DNA of 64,000 nt from Glandiceps talaboti (GCF_964340395.1 NC_135566.1:842501-906500), one strand, 5' to 3'; positions 1 through 11,394 are shown, counted from the stretch's first letter. Program-made: numbers and translations. The notes: a model not told the origin generated them from the letters alone.

Positions 1-240
1 CGCACCATTCCAATGTGTGTAGCAACTAGAAAGTTAATGCCCACACCAGTCCTCTGTGTTAGCAGCTGGGAAGTTATTGCCTGCACCAGTTGACAACTGG
101 AAAGGTTAATGCTCGCACCATTCCAATGTGTGTAGCAACTAGAAAGTTAATGCCCACACCAGTCCAATATGTTTGCAACTAGAAAGTTAATGCCTGCACC
201 AGTCCAATGTGAACACCAAGCTAGCTTAGTGTTAACAGAC
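1..240. repeat. Short tandem repeat, about 55-bp units
   Basis: Four to five degenerate units share the words GTGTAGCAACTAGAAAGTTA and CACCAGTCC. The array runs off the left edge and lies in the malectin intron. Related words (GTGTTAGCAACTGGAA, CACCAG) recur near 41.1 kb and 62.4 kb, so the unit looks like a dispersed family. Nothing coding is seen from 241 to 638. Confidence 0.75.
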
Positions 241-638
241 TAGTAGTATTCTTGTACTGGACTATAGATGAGGTGCCTTCATTCATACCAGCATGGTACC
301 ATATTACAGATTCACTAGTTTTTCTCTCGATAGCTGTAAGAGTTTTTTCATAATGTTTTTAAAAATGTGGTAATGTTTGACACCATTCAGTATTTTTGTT
401 AAAGTTTGGGAACACGTTTTACAGATATGAACCCGGTAAAATTTGCATAGATTTTCATACTTCTTACCTTAGGGTAAAATACTCGGTGAGCTCCCATACT
501 CTTGACTTGCTTGCAGCATTTAATAGAAATTCCCCCTGTGTACATGTATGCTTGAGTACACAGCTACAGGTCACCATTGTGATCAGCAGATTTTGGTCTT
601 CAAACCACTATACAATGTTTACTTGTTGTTATTTCTAG

Positions 639-854
639 GGTTACAGAGATAATCCTAAAGTTAATGCATTGTATGTTCTTAAAGGCTCAACAGACGGTAA
701 GGAAAACAACTCATCTTATTATATGTCTTTTATTGGAAAATGTTTGTATATAGCTTAAAAAATTATTTATGAGTTGGTAGATTAGAGATACAAGATCTTT
801 CAGGCTATCTGTGATTATTTGTCTGAAGTGGTTGTATTGTGTGATGTCTGATAT

Positions 855-923
<69 letters not shown>

Positions 924-1895
924 GTCTGTATGTGTGTCAGTTGTCTGTCTGTGTGTTGTCTGTGTATGTGTGTGTTGTCTGTGTGTGTGTGTTGTCTGTA
1001 TGTGTGTCAGTTGTCTGTCTGTGTGTTGTCTATGTATGTGTGTGTTGTCTGTATGTGTCAGTGTGTGTGTGTGTTGTCTGTGTGTGTGTAAGAGATTCAT
1101 ATGGAAGATAAGATGGGGGTTTACTACAACTGGCTGTTATCACAGGGGGGTTGTAGTACAATTGGCTGTTATCATCAGGGAGTGGTATTACAATTGGCTG
1201 TTATCGGAGGGGGGGGGGTAGTACAATTGGCTGTCATCATCAGGGTGTGGTATTACAATCGGCTGTTATCGGGGGGGGGGGGGGTTAGTACAATTGGCTG
1301 TTATCATCAGGGGGGTATTACAATTGGCTCCTATCATCAGAGGGGGGGGGGGGTAGTACAATTGGCTGTTATCATGTGTCTCTTCTTAGACACATAAAAT
1401 GATATCTAAGTGATACAACTAGCTGGGATTTTATTGCCACCATCCTACTTCCACTGGTGAATACTTATAGCTTTCTTCAACCTCTGCTTATCCTACTTCC
1501 ACTGGTGAATACTTATAGCTTTCTCCAACCTCTGCTTAAGTTCCCTTTCACAAGTATTACAAGTCTCCATGTTCATTTTTGTTTGTCATTTCAGTGGTCA
1601 TGGGTTTTATTATTCTATACATTTTTCATGTGATGTAAATAATATTGTTGTTTTCTGTTGTACATTTACTGTAGATGTTCCCAAACTACCACCAATTCCA
1701 GGACTTGATTTAGATGAAGAAGAAGAGGAGGAGGAAGATACAGAGAGAGAACAAAGGAGAGAAATGAAAAAAAAAAGAACTTCAGGACCAAAAACTGTCG
1801 ATCCTTATGCGTCTGACGACAGTAGCCTAATGTTTCCAATTCTCATATCAGTTGGCATTTTTATTCCAACATTGTTTTGTCTTTGCAGGTTATAG
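639..1895 (+). CDS. MLEC: Malectin, last two coding exons (partial)
   Basis: Malectin is a type I ER membrane protein that binds diglucosylated high-mannose N-glycans and works with ribophorin I in glycoprotein quality control. Two exons are visible. Exon 639-696 follows a TTTCTAG acceptor, encodes [19 protein letters not shown] and ends one base into a codon before GTAAGG. Exon 1675-1895 follows CTGTAG, restores the frame as [14 protein letters not shown], then carries a glutamate run, a Lys/Arg-rich stretch, [14 protein letters not shown] and a C-terminal membrane segment ending [11 protein letters not shown] before TAG. As I remember it, vertebrate malectin has the same order: GYYDNPKV, DVPKL, acidic stretch, NPYASD and the identical [11 protein letters not shown] end. 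The lectin domain and signal peptide lie upstream of the window. The acidic tract is shorter than I recall for human. The family is secure; only the C-terminal third is present. Confidence 0.95.
858..1098. repeat. (GT)n microsatellite and degenerate derivatives
   Basis: A pure GT run of about 60 bases grades into GTCTGTATGTGTGTCAGTT-type units of higher order. It lies in the last malectin intron. The open frames across it on both strands are Cys/Val or Thr/His repeats and are not genes. Confidence 0.95.
1103..1385 (+). repeat. G-rich minisatellite, about 35-40 bp
   Basis: Seven or eight units contain TACAATTGGCTGTTATCATC followed by a G run of 4 to 14 bases. Run length differs from unit to unit, which suggests slippage at the G tract. 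It sits immediately after the GT array in the malectin intron. Confidence 0.85.
1443..1538 (+). repeat. 48-bp direct duplication
   Basis: Two nearly identical copies of a segment starting TCCTACTTCCACTGGTGAAT lie head to tail, just upstream of the last malectin exon. Confidence 0.85.
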
Positions 1896-2540
1896 TTATT
1901 ATTTATATTTCTAACAAAAAATCCTAAGATGTGTATATTTTCTATGAAAAATGGTAAATACCTTCTTAAACATTTTCAAGGGCTATTTCATGCTCATAAG
2001 TTCACTTTCACCTTATACAAAGTATTACAAGTCCACATGTTCATTTTTGTTTTGTCATTTCAGTATTGGGTTTTTATTGTTCTGTACATTTCTCATGTTA
2101 GGTAAAGCTAACATTTTTAGTGTATGTTTCTTGTCAATGAATTTATTACAAAAAAAAATTGATTTTGGAAAGATGGCAATTATGTATAAATGTTTCATAG
2201 TGCAGCTAGCATACATTTCCAGTGAATAGTGCCCTCTATTGTGATAGTGAGAAATTATAGATATTATAGACCTGTATTGTATATCAACATGTTGATAAAA
2301 CAGGTAATGACAGAGTTTGTGTTCATCTTACCTTGTTGAAATAAAAGGTTTATATGACATCACCCTTCCTACACATGGTATGTTGTCACTAGAGGGCACC
2401 CTTTACAGGAAAGTGTAGTATGTTTTTATTATTTGCACCAATATTTGTAATCAGATAATTTTTGTAATGTGCTCCTGGTGCTGTGGAATATAAATGAATG
2501 TTTTTTAAAAGTAAATAAAAAAATGTGCATTGTAGTCTGA
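1896..2540 (+). other. Malectin 3' UTR with poly(A) signal
   Basis: The sequence after the TAG stop is AT-rich and noncoding. AATAAA at 2514-2519 is the best poly(A) signal. Positions 1995-2118 are a diverged second copy of the intron sequence at 1539-1648, so the last exon is bracketed by a duplication. The 3' end itself is inferred. Confidence 0.55.
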
Positions 2541-2570
2541 CTTTTAGAGCAGTCAACTGAAGTTCATGCT

Positions 2571-2947
2571 ATTCTGCCCCACTGCGTCACCCTAAGACTA
2601 CAATATTTAGAAAAATTAAGGCACCTCAGGTTAGTATAACTCTGTCCGACTATGTCACCCTAACTACATGCAGTAAAATTAAGGCACCTCAGGTTAGTGT
2701 AACTCTGTCCGACTATGTCACCCTAACTACATTCAGTAAAATTAAGGCACCTCAGGTTAGTGTAACTCTGTCCGACTATGTCACCCTAACTACATGCAGT
2801 AAAATCTTTCAATAGACAAAGTAATGCTCTTTTTCCCTGGAGAAGTTGGTCCTTTTTCTCCCTAGGGGTATCTGTTTGTACACAACTAAGCACAGGTTGG
2901 TCCTCTTTCTCCCTAGGGGATATTTATTTGTACACAACTAAGTACAA
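2571..2947. repeat. Two short tandem arrays (63 bp and 51 bp)
   Basis: The first array has three good copies of a 63-bp unit (CACCTCAGGTTAGTGTAACT, CTGTCCGACTATGTCACCCT) to about 2806. A 51-bp unit with TTTCTCCCTAGGGG and GTACACAACTAAG occurs twice at 2846-2947. The space from 2948 to 3488 shows nothing I recognise. Confidence 0.8.
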
Positions 2948-3488
2948 GATGGGAGAAAGTGGATTAAGATACCTCAGGTATAATGTGAATGTATCCTAGT
3001 ATGGCAATTATTTTGTACAGTAATATGGCAGCCAAAGTTGTATAAAACAAGCGTGCACATAGTATCTTAATATTAATTCTGAAATAATTTATTTGTGAAG
3101 GCTGAATTTTGTAAGTTTGTTACAGTAACACTGTTTGCTCATGTTTAACATCCATCCCTCACTCGTGGAGTTGGATTGACATTTCCATAGTAATTTGGTA
3201 CATGTACCGGTACAACGTAAAGAAAGGGTATCAGGGTCAAAATAATGTTTTTACAGTGTATCTATCTTGTCAGGAGCTTTTGCAATGTTTTATGAACTTG
3301 ACTATTTCTATTATAGCCAGTACATTTTGAGGAGTTCAAGGTAGGGAAGTGGTACCCTTATTCTGTTTAGTTTTAGAAAGTTTTAGACAGGAAAATGTTT
3401 CTCAAGCCGAGAACCAAAACATACTTTACACATAGTAAGTATGTGTTTGTATACAGGTGGGACCGGCATGTAAGGTTTGACTGACAAA

Positions 3489-3690
3489 GGGTTGCTGGCG
3501 GCCAAGCGGTTAGCTCATATGATGCTACCTCAGCAGCTTGAGTTCGAACCCGCAAAGCATCAGCTGGGTTTGATTAAAATTAACCAGGTCTGTATGTAAG
3601 AAGGGTGATGCAAGGGCACTAGGTCACTGGGCATGTGGTAACCATTCAACAAATTTCTAAATTTATTTGGATGAATAAAGATTATTATAA
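3489..3690 (+). mobile_element. tRNA-derived SINE
   Basis: The first 75 bases resemble a Leu/Ser-type tRNA gene: an A box around GGCCAAGCGGTTAGC and a B box GAGTTCGAACCC about 35 bases further on, together an internal RNA polymerase III promoter. A tRNA-unrelated body of about 120 bases follows and ends in an AT-rich tail (AATAAAGATTATTATAAAAG). The tRNA part is degenerate and lacks a clean acceptor stem, so a functional tRNA is unlikely. Target-site duplications are not convincing, which makes the ends approximate. From 3691 to 4110 I see nothing. Confidence 0.7.
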
Positions 3691-4109
3691 AAGAAAGGTC
3701 CATATGGTAGACCAGTATGCTTTCCTGTTTTGCAGACTACTTGTTTGTCAACAATCTGATTTGTAACGTGTACAATTTGCCACACTGCCACAATTGATCC
3801 ATATTTTTGGCATCTTGAAAACAAAGCTGTGAAAACCTTCAACTTAAGTGATAGAATACAGTACTAGATACTTCAGTATAACAGATGAAAAGAATAACAG
3901 AATATCAAACTGCATTTGTTGTTACATCCAGCATAAGAAACACTGCACCCAGTTACAAAGTTATCCAAAGAAAATTTTTGTCGATTAATCTGTGATATAT
4001 ATGAATTGTCATGCAAAATAAAGTGGTGCAAAATGAGTTTATAACATTTTTTTAAACTCCTGAGATGTTTAGTTTTAACACTTGCTTTTAAAACTGGTCA
4101 GACTAGTAT

Positions 4110-4395
4110 GCTGTTGATGGCTATGGTGACTGATGTGTGAGGGCGCCCCATCAAGGCATATCTTGCAGACTAAACCCTGAGTAGGCTGAAAGATATGTCA
4201 TGTTGTTCCGCCCTCCTCTCACCAATGACTGATGTGTGAGGGCGCCCCATCAAGGCATACCTTACAGACTAAGCCCTGAGTAGGCTGAAAGATATGTCGT
4301 GTTGTTCCGCTCTCCTCTCACCAGTGACTGATGTGTGAGGGCGCCCCATCAAGGCATATCTTACAAACTAATCCCTGGGTAAACTGAAAGATCCG
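4110..4395. repeat. Tandem trimer of a dispersed ~98-bp repeat
   Basis: Three units start near 4125, 4223 and 4321 and share GACTGATGTGTGAGGGCGCC, CATCAAGGCATA and TTACAGACTAA. The same words in similar order occur in a foldback copy at 21735-21847. From 4396 to 4984 nothing further is recognised. Confidence 0.75.
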
Positions 4396-4984
4396 GCCTG
4401 TTTCTGCTCATGTACTTTGCTCCAATGGGGTTAGATCAATGTGATAGCAAGTGGTTATGTGAGCATATTAAGATCGATCTACAAGTCTGAGTCCTGGGTG
4501 ATCTATTTAGATATTCATACAACTGGTACATGAGGAGCAATTCATAGTGTGTTACAATCTGTTGAAAATATGGATTTAAATATTGGCTTTCACTTGCTGA
4601 GGGCTTTTTACACTGGTCGTCACCATTTCTTACCGACCAGAACTCGAGTTTTGTTGGGGAGTACCCAACACGTTTACTTTTATCGTGTCACCTTTGCACA
4701 TTTGGTTTTGTATATTTGACACCTCAGTAGACTTAAAATATACATGAAAGGATTGACTACACATTGAAGATTGTAAATATGAGTTGCCACTCCACAAGAT
4801 TGTAATGAGATTTCATCCTCAAAAGGTGGTTCACTTCTGTTAATTACTGAAATAACATCATTTTTACCTGAACTGTACTGCTGTATACAAATCTTTGACT
4901 TTATGAATTAGATAGTAATTTAGCTAAAAATGTAGAAATATAAAATACAGTTGTGGTTGGCATTCAGATAGACTATGTAATATA

Positions 4985-5560
4985 GACTAATATAGCATTA
5001 ATGACAACACTGAGGCCCTCCCCCAAAATTGTTTGGTTCCATTAACCTGACCCAACCTAGTTTTTGACTGCCACCTGAAACTTTTGTTAAGGTAAAAATC
5101 CTACCTACCCATCCTATTTTTAAATTGGACGTTATCAGAACCACACAATTTGTTTTGTCCAATTTTTATTTAGGCCATAAAAAAATAATTGTTTGGTTCC
5201 AGTTACCCGACCCACCTAGCTTTTCACTGCCGACCCTAAACTTTTTTTTGTCGAAAAAAAAAATTGCAAAAAATGTGAAGTCTCATGAGAAATAGTGGAT
5301 GTGGAAACTGATATCAACTTAAAAAGACAAAATAAAACTGTTCTTCCAATCTGTAATGGTTGTACATATGATAGGAAGAAATAAACAACACAGAGACCAT
5401 TTGGGAAACAATGGAAAACATGAACTAGACACTCACACAGAAAAAAAAATATAATAAAATAAAAAATCTAACTACCCCCACCTATTCTAGAATTGAAAAT
5501 TGAGCATAATCTGAACCACACATTTTTTTTATTAGGCCTTACAGTCCAGTAAAAAAAAAT
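4985..5560. repeat. Two copies of a dispersed repeat, the second interrupted
   Basis: Copy one, about 5025-5165, runs from AATTGTTTGGTTCC through ACTGCC..CCT to TCAGAACCACACAATTTG. Copy two starts at about 5188 with the same words, is interrupted at about 5260 in an A-rich stretch, and resumes at about 5455 through TAATCTGAACCACACA. The intervening ~190 bases are A-rich without clear ends. The family is not identified. Confidence 0.6.
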
Positions 5561-5780
5561 TTCATCATGCCATTTCTTTATAGTACATTGTTATTCTGAC
5601 AATAGTTGTGTCCATTCACCATTCATTTCCCATTGACATCATCAAAGATTTGAAAAAATATTTTTGGGACATAGTCACTAAGTTTTGAAAAACAGGGTGA
5701 GATAGATGTGGATAGATATAGATCACTAACCAACAAAATCAATGTTGTTGAAGGGGAAGGTGTATGTATGTATTCTACTG

Positions 5781-6140
5781 ATGTCAGGCCAGATAGCCAA
5801 GTCTCTCTACACAATAGCTATAGGCTGGAGACTTAGCTATCTGACTTGGCATAGTGGTGAATGACATCAGGCCAGATAGCCAGTCTCTCTACACACAATA
5901 GCTATAGGCTGGAGACTTGGCTATCTGACTTGGCATAGTGGTGAATGACGGAAGGCCTGATAGTCAGTCTCTCTACACAATAGCTATAGGCTGGAGACTT
6001 GGCTATCTGACTTGGCATACTGATGAATGATGTCAGGCCAGATAGCCAAGTCTCTCTACACATTAGCTATAGCTGGGAGACTTGGCTATCTGACTTAGCA
6101 TAGTGGTGAATGACATCAGGCCAGATAGCCATATCTCACT
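5781..6140. repeat. Tandem array of hairpin-forming ~83-bp units
   Basis: Four full units and one partial unit are present. Each pairs CAGATAGCCAAGTCTC with GAGACTTGGCTATCTG around a loop of about 23 bases (TCTACACAATAGCTATAGGC). Changes between units mostly leave the stem able to pair. It lies between malectin and the first TLCD3 gene, beyond either gene's likely 3' end. A stable transcript is not shown by the sequence. Confidence 0.75.
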
Positions 6141-6529
6141 TATACTGTACAGCTGCTAACTTCTGTGCATACTTTCAATATGCAAGCATTATTTTGTCAG
6201 TAGCATATAACGTATTGAGCAGCTACCACTCTCTACTATTGTTGCCATCCATGTTGATTTCATGTTCATTGCCGCACATCAAATCTGTTGATTTTTTCAA
6301 AACTACCTAGAGTACATTACACTTACCTTGTCATAATCTGTCTTGTCTTTCGTGTCATTTTAGAAACCGTTTTTTTTTTGTATGATGTTTTTAAGGAAAT
6401 CATCACCATTATTAATTTTGGCGTTAGATTCAAAATGATTGTTTCACATCAACAGGAGAATAAAAATCATTATGGTGTTCTGAGCTCAATCTGTACAAGT
6501 GTCTTTTTAGTCCTTGCCTAGAGCCAAGT

Positions 6530-7160
6530 CATGTGGGAAGAGAATAGCCAAAGTCCCCACACAAGTGACACAACTTGACTCTTGGCTATTTTAGCCTGTA
6601 AGCATCAACATGGGAAGTATGGGGGGGAGGGGGCTTTGTTTTCAATCTTACATGCATCAACACAGGGTGGGAACCATGCAATTTCCTGCCATTAGTTTTC
6701 AGTGAAATACACCATAGTCTGTCAATATCATGAAAACAAAAGATTATACAGTTTGGCCACTAGGAGTGCTGTTTGAAATAAATGCACAAGTTAAGGTCAT
6801 AATAGTCAAGTACCATATCTTGAAAAATAGCATTTCCATTGTTCTATGGCAAAGTTGATTGCATTCTCAATGAGTTAAAACCAACTATGTTTAAGATCAC
6901 ATCATATTAAGGAACTTACAGACAGGTAATTTTAATAGTCACATTTGGCTGATTGTGGAGCACTGGCATTTGTTTCCCGAGATATGCAAAGTGTTTACTT
7001 CACGGTGAGTGAACTTGCGTGATCACAGAAGCAAGTTTAATTTTACCCCTTTCATATATAGTTGGCTAAACACATCTATATTATCGATATTATCGACATT
7101 TCATTGTATTTTGATAGAACTGTGCTGAGCCATATCTCGGGGAAACAAGTGCACCCTCTT
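6530..7160. repeat. Intergenic foldback sequences
   Basis: A small inverted repeat at about 6538-6590 pairs AGAGCCAAGT with ACTTGACTCTTGGCT-type sequence. A larger one at about 6950-7160 pairs GCATTTGTTTCCCGAGATAT with ATATCTCGGGGAAACAAGTG. Neither carries a gene; the short open frames at 7062-7301 arise from these arms. Confidence 0.55.
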
Positions 7161-7808
7161 GTGGCAGACCAAATAGAGTGCAGTACAGTGGTAGTACTTG
7201 ACCTTTCATACCATGAAACAAAGTCTATTCTAAACTCACATGTAGGTCGTAGAGGTGTTATCATACACCATGTCTGTCTTTTCACAAAGGACAGAGAGTA
7301 GACTAGAAGCCAATAACAACAAATTCAACAACAAATCCTCACTTGTCAACAGACTAACAAGATTTACTGCCAGCATTGACTGTTGGGCAAAATAGATTTC
7401 CACACACTTTCACCATCTTTATATTTTGTTTATTAAAAGATATATTATTATAATTATATTTCATGTAACAAAATTTTAATGTATTTGTGCCACTTTCTGT
7501 TCTAAAATTTTATCACCTGAATATTCTTTAATACCTTTCCTGAGAATTTCTCTTAAATTTTAATAAAATTTTCTCTGTAAAATATAATCTGGAATTTGTA
7601 GTAATTAAGATAAAAAAATGCTGTAATATCCAAATTTATGAACATTTGTCATGGTCTGTAATTTATAAAACTTACACTAGCTGTAACTGGGGGATAATTT
7701 TTTCAATCAGACAACCAGCAATATATTCACTGACAGTTGTTAAAATACCAATAATTAGACATTGTACATGTTACTAATTCATAGTATAGTAATCAGTTGA
7801 AGTCATGA

Positions 7809-7814
7809 TTTATT
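7809..7814 (-). terminator. Candidate poly(A) signal of first TLCD3 gene
   Basis: TTTATT on the plus strand reads AATAAA on the minus strand, 184 bases beyond the stop codon of the gene ending at 7998. Other AATAAA words lie further downstream (for example near 7430), so the site used is uncertain. From 7161 to 7808 nothing else is recognised. Confidence 0.45.
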
Positions 7815-7997
7815 GGGGTACTGATTTTTGAATGTGAACCATTAAATCAATTTGATTGTGTATACATGTATTGCACTAAACTATGTGCACAGTTACACAA
7901 ATATGTTAACCTACAGGTGATTCAATAATGTGCAGAAGTTTCGAAAAAAACATTTCAGTTTCAGCTAGTGCAGCTTGGAATTGTGAAAAAATAAGTT

Positions 7998-10900
7998 TTA
8001 ATCTGATTTTGTAATAATATTAAATTTCATATCTTGTATGTCCATGGTTGGTTTATTTTCTTCCTTCTTTATCAGATCACCAATCTGTCTCCTGGCCGCA
8101 CCAAGTATAAGGTAGAACCAGTAGATCTGAAATGCTAGTATCATACCACAACCAATATTGCACTTAACAGGTATAGCAGAAGGAACTTCCAGTAGGGACA
8201 AGTTCTTAGTTCTGCCATAAATGTTGTAAATCAATGGAAATAGGAGAAGACGGCAGAGAAAGAATGAAGCAAGCAGGAATACTCCATTGATAGTACTTAG
8301 ATTGGTATTATGCCAGCCAATCTGTAAAACAATGGGATCAAATTATAAGTACATTGTATGATATTTTAATAGATTCTTGGTCTACAAATTTTCCTACGTT
8401 ATATCAAATGATTTTAGTTGGATTCACCATTTCTTGGATTTTTGGTTTATCTTATAAGTATACAAATTAAGAAAAAAAGAGAAAATTATAACTAGATACT
8501 CTGGTTTGTGAGGACGCAACATCTTATGTTACTATCTTAGTATGTCATGTGAGTAAATTTGGACCAATGGCAGTGTCTGTATCATCAGTGATGTGTACAA
8601 TATGAATTACAAAAATCTCCCCTGATGCCATTTTAAGAAGAGACCAAATAAACATCTTGTAAGTCATATTGTATAATGGAGTTATTAAATACTTGCAAAT
8701 GAGGACATCAAGTGTGGTTATACCGATATTACTATGTATTACTATTTGTTATATTTTTAAAGGGGAATATCACTCCAGGTAAATAAAGACACTGCATTCA
8801 CTGTTCAACCATGAATAATCATTTCTGCTGACTCCCATGATGCAATGTGGTAAAGATGCCATATAATGGCATCAAATCAACTTGATGTTTCTCTGACATT
8901 GCAAGTAATTGTAGGTGATGTAAAATCTTGAAATGACTCAGTTTATGACAATGTCTCTATTTCCTGGAGTGACGTCCCCCTTTAGTAACACTACCTACCT
9001 GTTTTAATATTGCTCTTATGTGTATAAATGGATTTGCCAGTTCAGTGAAGAAGAAACAACCTACAAAGAAATCACCTTTTCCATTCCGGAAGAACTGTTG
9101 ATGAAAAAGATGTATACAAAATAGACATCAGGATTGTTTACAAAATTCACAAACTGTAAAAATTCAACAAAAGTAATAAGATTAGAATGATATTTTTTAT
9201 ACTGTATGTTACGCTTTCCTTTGGATGATCAAGTCCCAAAGTAAATTCAGATCAAGAAACCGATTCTCTGAACTTTTAAAAGCTATTTAAAGTTTACAAG
9301 TTGTTCTTATAAAAGCAAACACCAACAGGAAGAATTCTAACTCATGGTGTTGTATCAAGTTACTCCATTATAGGAATGTATGGTCTATTGGTATATGTTG
9401 AATGAGAGATGATTGTGTTTATCCATAGACCCTCCACCCATGGTTTATCCTCTCTGAAGGAAATAAAAGAAATATGAACACCTTCCTCCTTGGGGGAAGG
9501 TGATTATAGCCAAGGTATATTGAAAGGATTTTGATATGCATGGCATCAAATACTAGTATATAAAGCAAATCATGCCTCATCTCCTTGATCGGATTTCTAG
9601 TCTGCGGTATAAACAATAACTTACAAAGTTATACTGCACGATCAGTTAAGAGTTTGAGCCTTCGATCTGTCTTGGTCGACAATCCTCATCAGAATGACAA
9701 ATTACATAATTATAGCTGACCACTAGGTGGTGGTATGGTCAGCTGTAACTAAGGAATTTGTCATTCTGATGAGGATCGTCAACCAAGAGAGATCAAAAGC
9801 TCAATGCTAAGAAACTTTGAACTAATTGTGCTTTATAATAAAACCTTTGTAAATCATTTGATCTACTAAACTGATAAACATTTTTGGCCAATCATTTTCT
9901 TCTAAATGTAAGAGTTCCCCGTGATATCAGTGAAAAATGGCTACATACCATGATAACTGGATAGCCTAAAAGTGCAAGAGCCAAATGATGTAAAATCATG
10001 GCAGGGTGTGCTTTGGTAAAACTGATGACAGCATTGGTGAATTTCTCTCTCTGTAGATGTGGATTTTTGTACATATATACAACATACATAGCATAGATGT
10101 CGTACAGCATATATGGTAGACCAAATGAAATGTAACTGTTCACCAACCAATGACTGAAAAAAACACACAATATCACACATTGATACAGTTTTAAGTCTTT
10201 TCTGAATATGCCTAGGATTCAATCCCAGGTTCTGACAATAGTGTTATTTCTGACCAGTGAAGCTATAAGGATTATATGATGTGAATTTATTATGCACCTT
10301 TCCTCCCGAGAACTCAAGGCACTCACAATTTAATCCTAATATGCAGTAGGCCTTTCATACAATTTGCTAGTGGTAGCTAGTATGTAATACAATTTGCTAG
10401 TGGTAGCTAGTATGTAATACAATCTGCTAGTGGTAGCTAGTATTGTTTGTTAGTAATCACCACAATGTCTTATGTGTACAAAGATGTTGAGATAATGTTA
10501 CGACAGTTACAACATTCAATGATCTACTATTCACAGTAATAAACTTTTAAGGTGGCTGAAAGGAACTAAAATATACAGTACCTGTCATACATAACATCAT
10601 TGGTGCAGGATTGGACAATGATGAGACCACATATAAATGCAAGAATTGCCTGTATGATAGACACTAACCTATGATAATATCAAATACAGAAAACAGTGTC
10701 AAGTATATCAGGTAATATATACAACAATGGCATATTATTATGAAAAATGTTATAAAATATTAAGTATGGCTTATTGATTTTACCCATTTGATTTACAAAT
10801 CACTTCATGTATTTCCAATAACAAACTTTCTTTTTTTTTCTTTCTTTTTTACACATTTTAAAGTTTTTAGCAATTTATTGACAAAGCATATTTGTTTCAC

Positions 10901-11394
10901 ATTATTTTTTCATGTAGAAAAACTCGGTGAAAATGCTTCATTCATCAAGAATCCAAAATAAATATCCGTTTCGCAATCATATCGTTACTTTTATTGGACT
11001 TTGTAAAATTTCTGTAAGTATTCAAAATTATCTTTGAACAGAAATTGACAGATTGTAAATTTGCTGTATTATAATTTTAGATGGAATTAAAAGTCCATAA
11101 AATTGAGTGAATTTCACTTGACTCAAGAATTGCAATACGCAGTACTGTTAGATGTTTGGGTGTGCCCGCATTGGTCAATAAACAATATTAACCTTAGGCA
11201 ACCTTTATGCATGTGGCAAGTTTACGTCACATGGTCGGTCACTATGGGGTCACGACTTACTTTTCTGCAATCGTGGAGCTGACCACATCACTGTTGGTAA
11301 ATCTTTTGCAATATGGAGCGGATATTGATCTGATTAGCCAGTAGCATCCTGGAAAAAAAACACATCCAAGTAGGAATGGAAAGATCCACGACAT
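7998..11394 (-). CDS. TLCD3: TLC-domain protein of the TLCD3 (FAM57) family, copy 1
   Basis: TLCD3 proteins are multi-pass membrane proteins with the TLC fold shared with ceramide synthases; a ceramide-synthase role has been reported for TLCD3B. Five exons on the minus strand are 11394-11261, 10668-10582, 10153-9949, 9094-8999 and 8321-7998, all with GT/AG borders and consistent phases, giving 281 residues (human TLCD3A about 257). The start is the ATG giving MSWIFPFLLGCVFFPGCYWL, which matches the family's LxFFPG opening. An earlier ATG 23 bases upstream is out of frame. Landmarks in order are KLVSIIQAILAF, SHWLVNSYISFGLPYMLYDI, a paired histidine in ILHHLALALLGYP, RNGKGDFFVGC, TELANPF, CRLLLFPLIY and AFQIYWFYLIL. 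The tail (about 30 residues) is hydrophilic. Several hydrophobic spans fit membrane helices. Catalytic activity is not provable here. Which of vertebrate TLCD3A or TLCD3B it is closer to is not resolved. Confidence 0.93.
9620..9853. repeat. Foldback element in TLCD3 copy 1 intron 3
   Basis: Arms of about 90 bases pair across a centre of about 11 bases. The best-kept part is ATCCTCATCAGAATGACAAA against TTTGTCATTCTGATGAGGAT, flanked by TAGCTGACCA / TGGTCAGCT. It lies between exons 3 and 4 and may be a MITE-like element. No clear target duplication is seen. Confidence 0.7.
10285..10443. repeat. Dispersed-repeat fragment and 30-bp triplet in intron 2
   Basis: Positions 10285-10335 (TATGCACCTTTCCTCC, CTCAAGGCACTCACAATTTA) resemble the sequence at 62700-62755. 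Three copies of a 30-bp unit (ACAATTTGCTAGTGGTAGCT) follow at 10357-10443. Both are in TLCD3 copy 1 between exons 2 and 3. Confidence 0.6.

Noticed and set aside
3489-3560. Functional tRNA gene
   Set aside because: A and B boxes are present, but the acceptor stem does not pair well and a SINE body follows.
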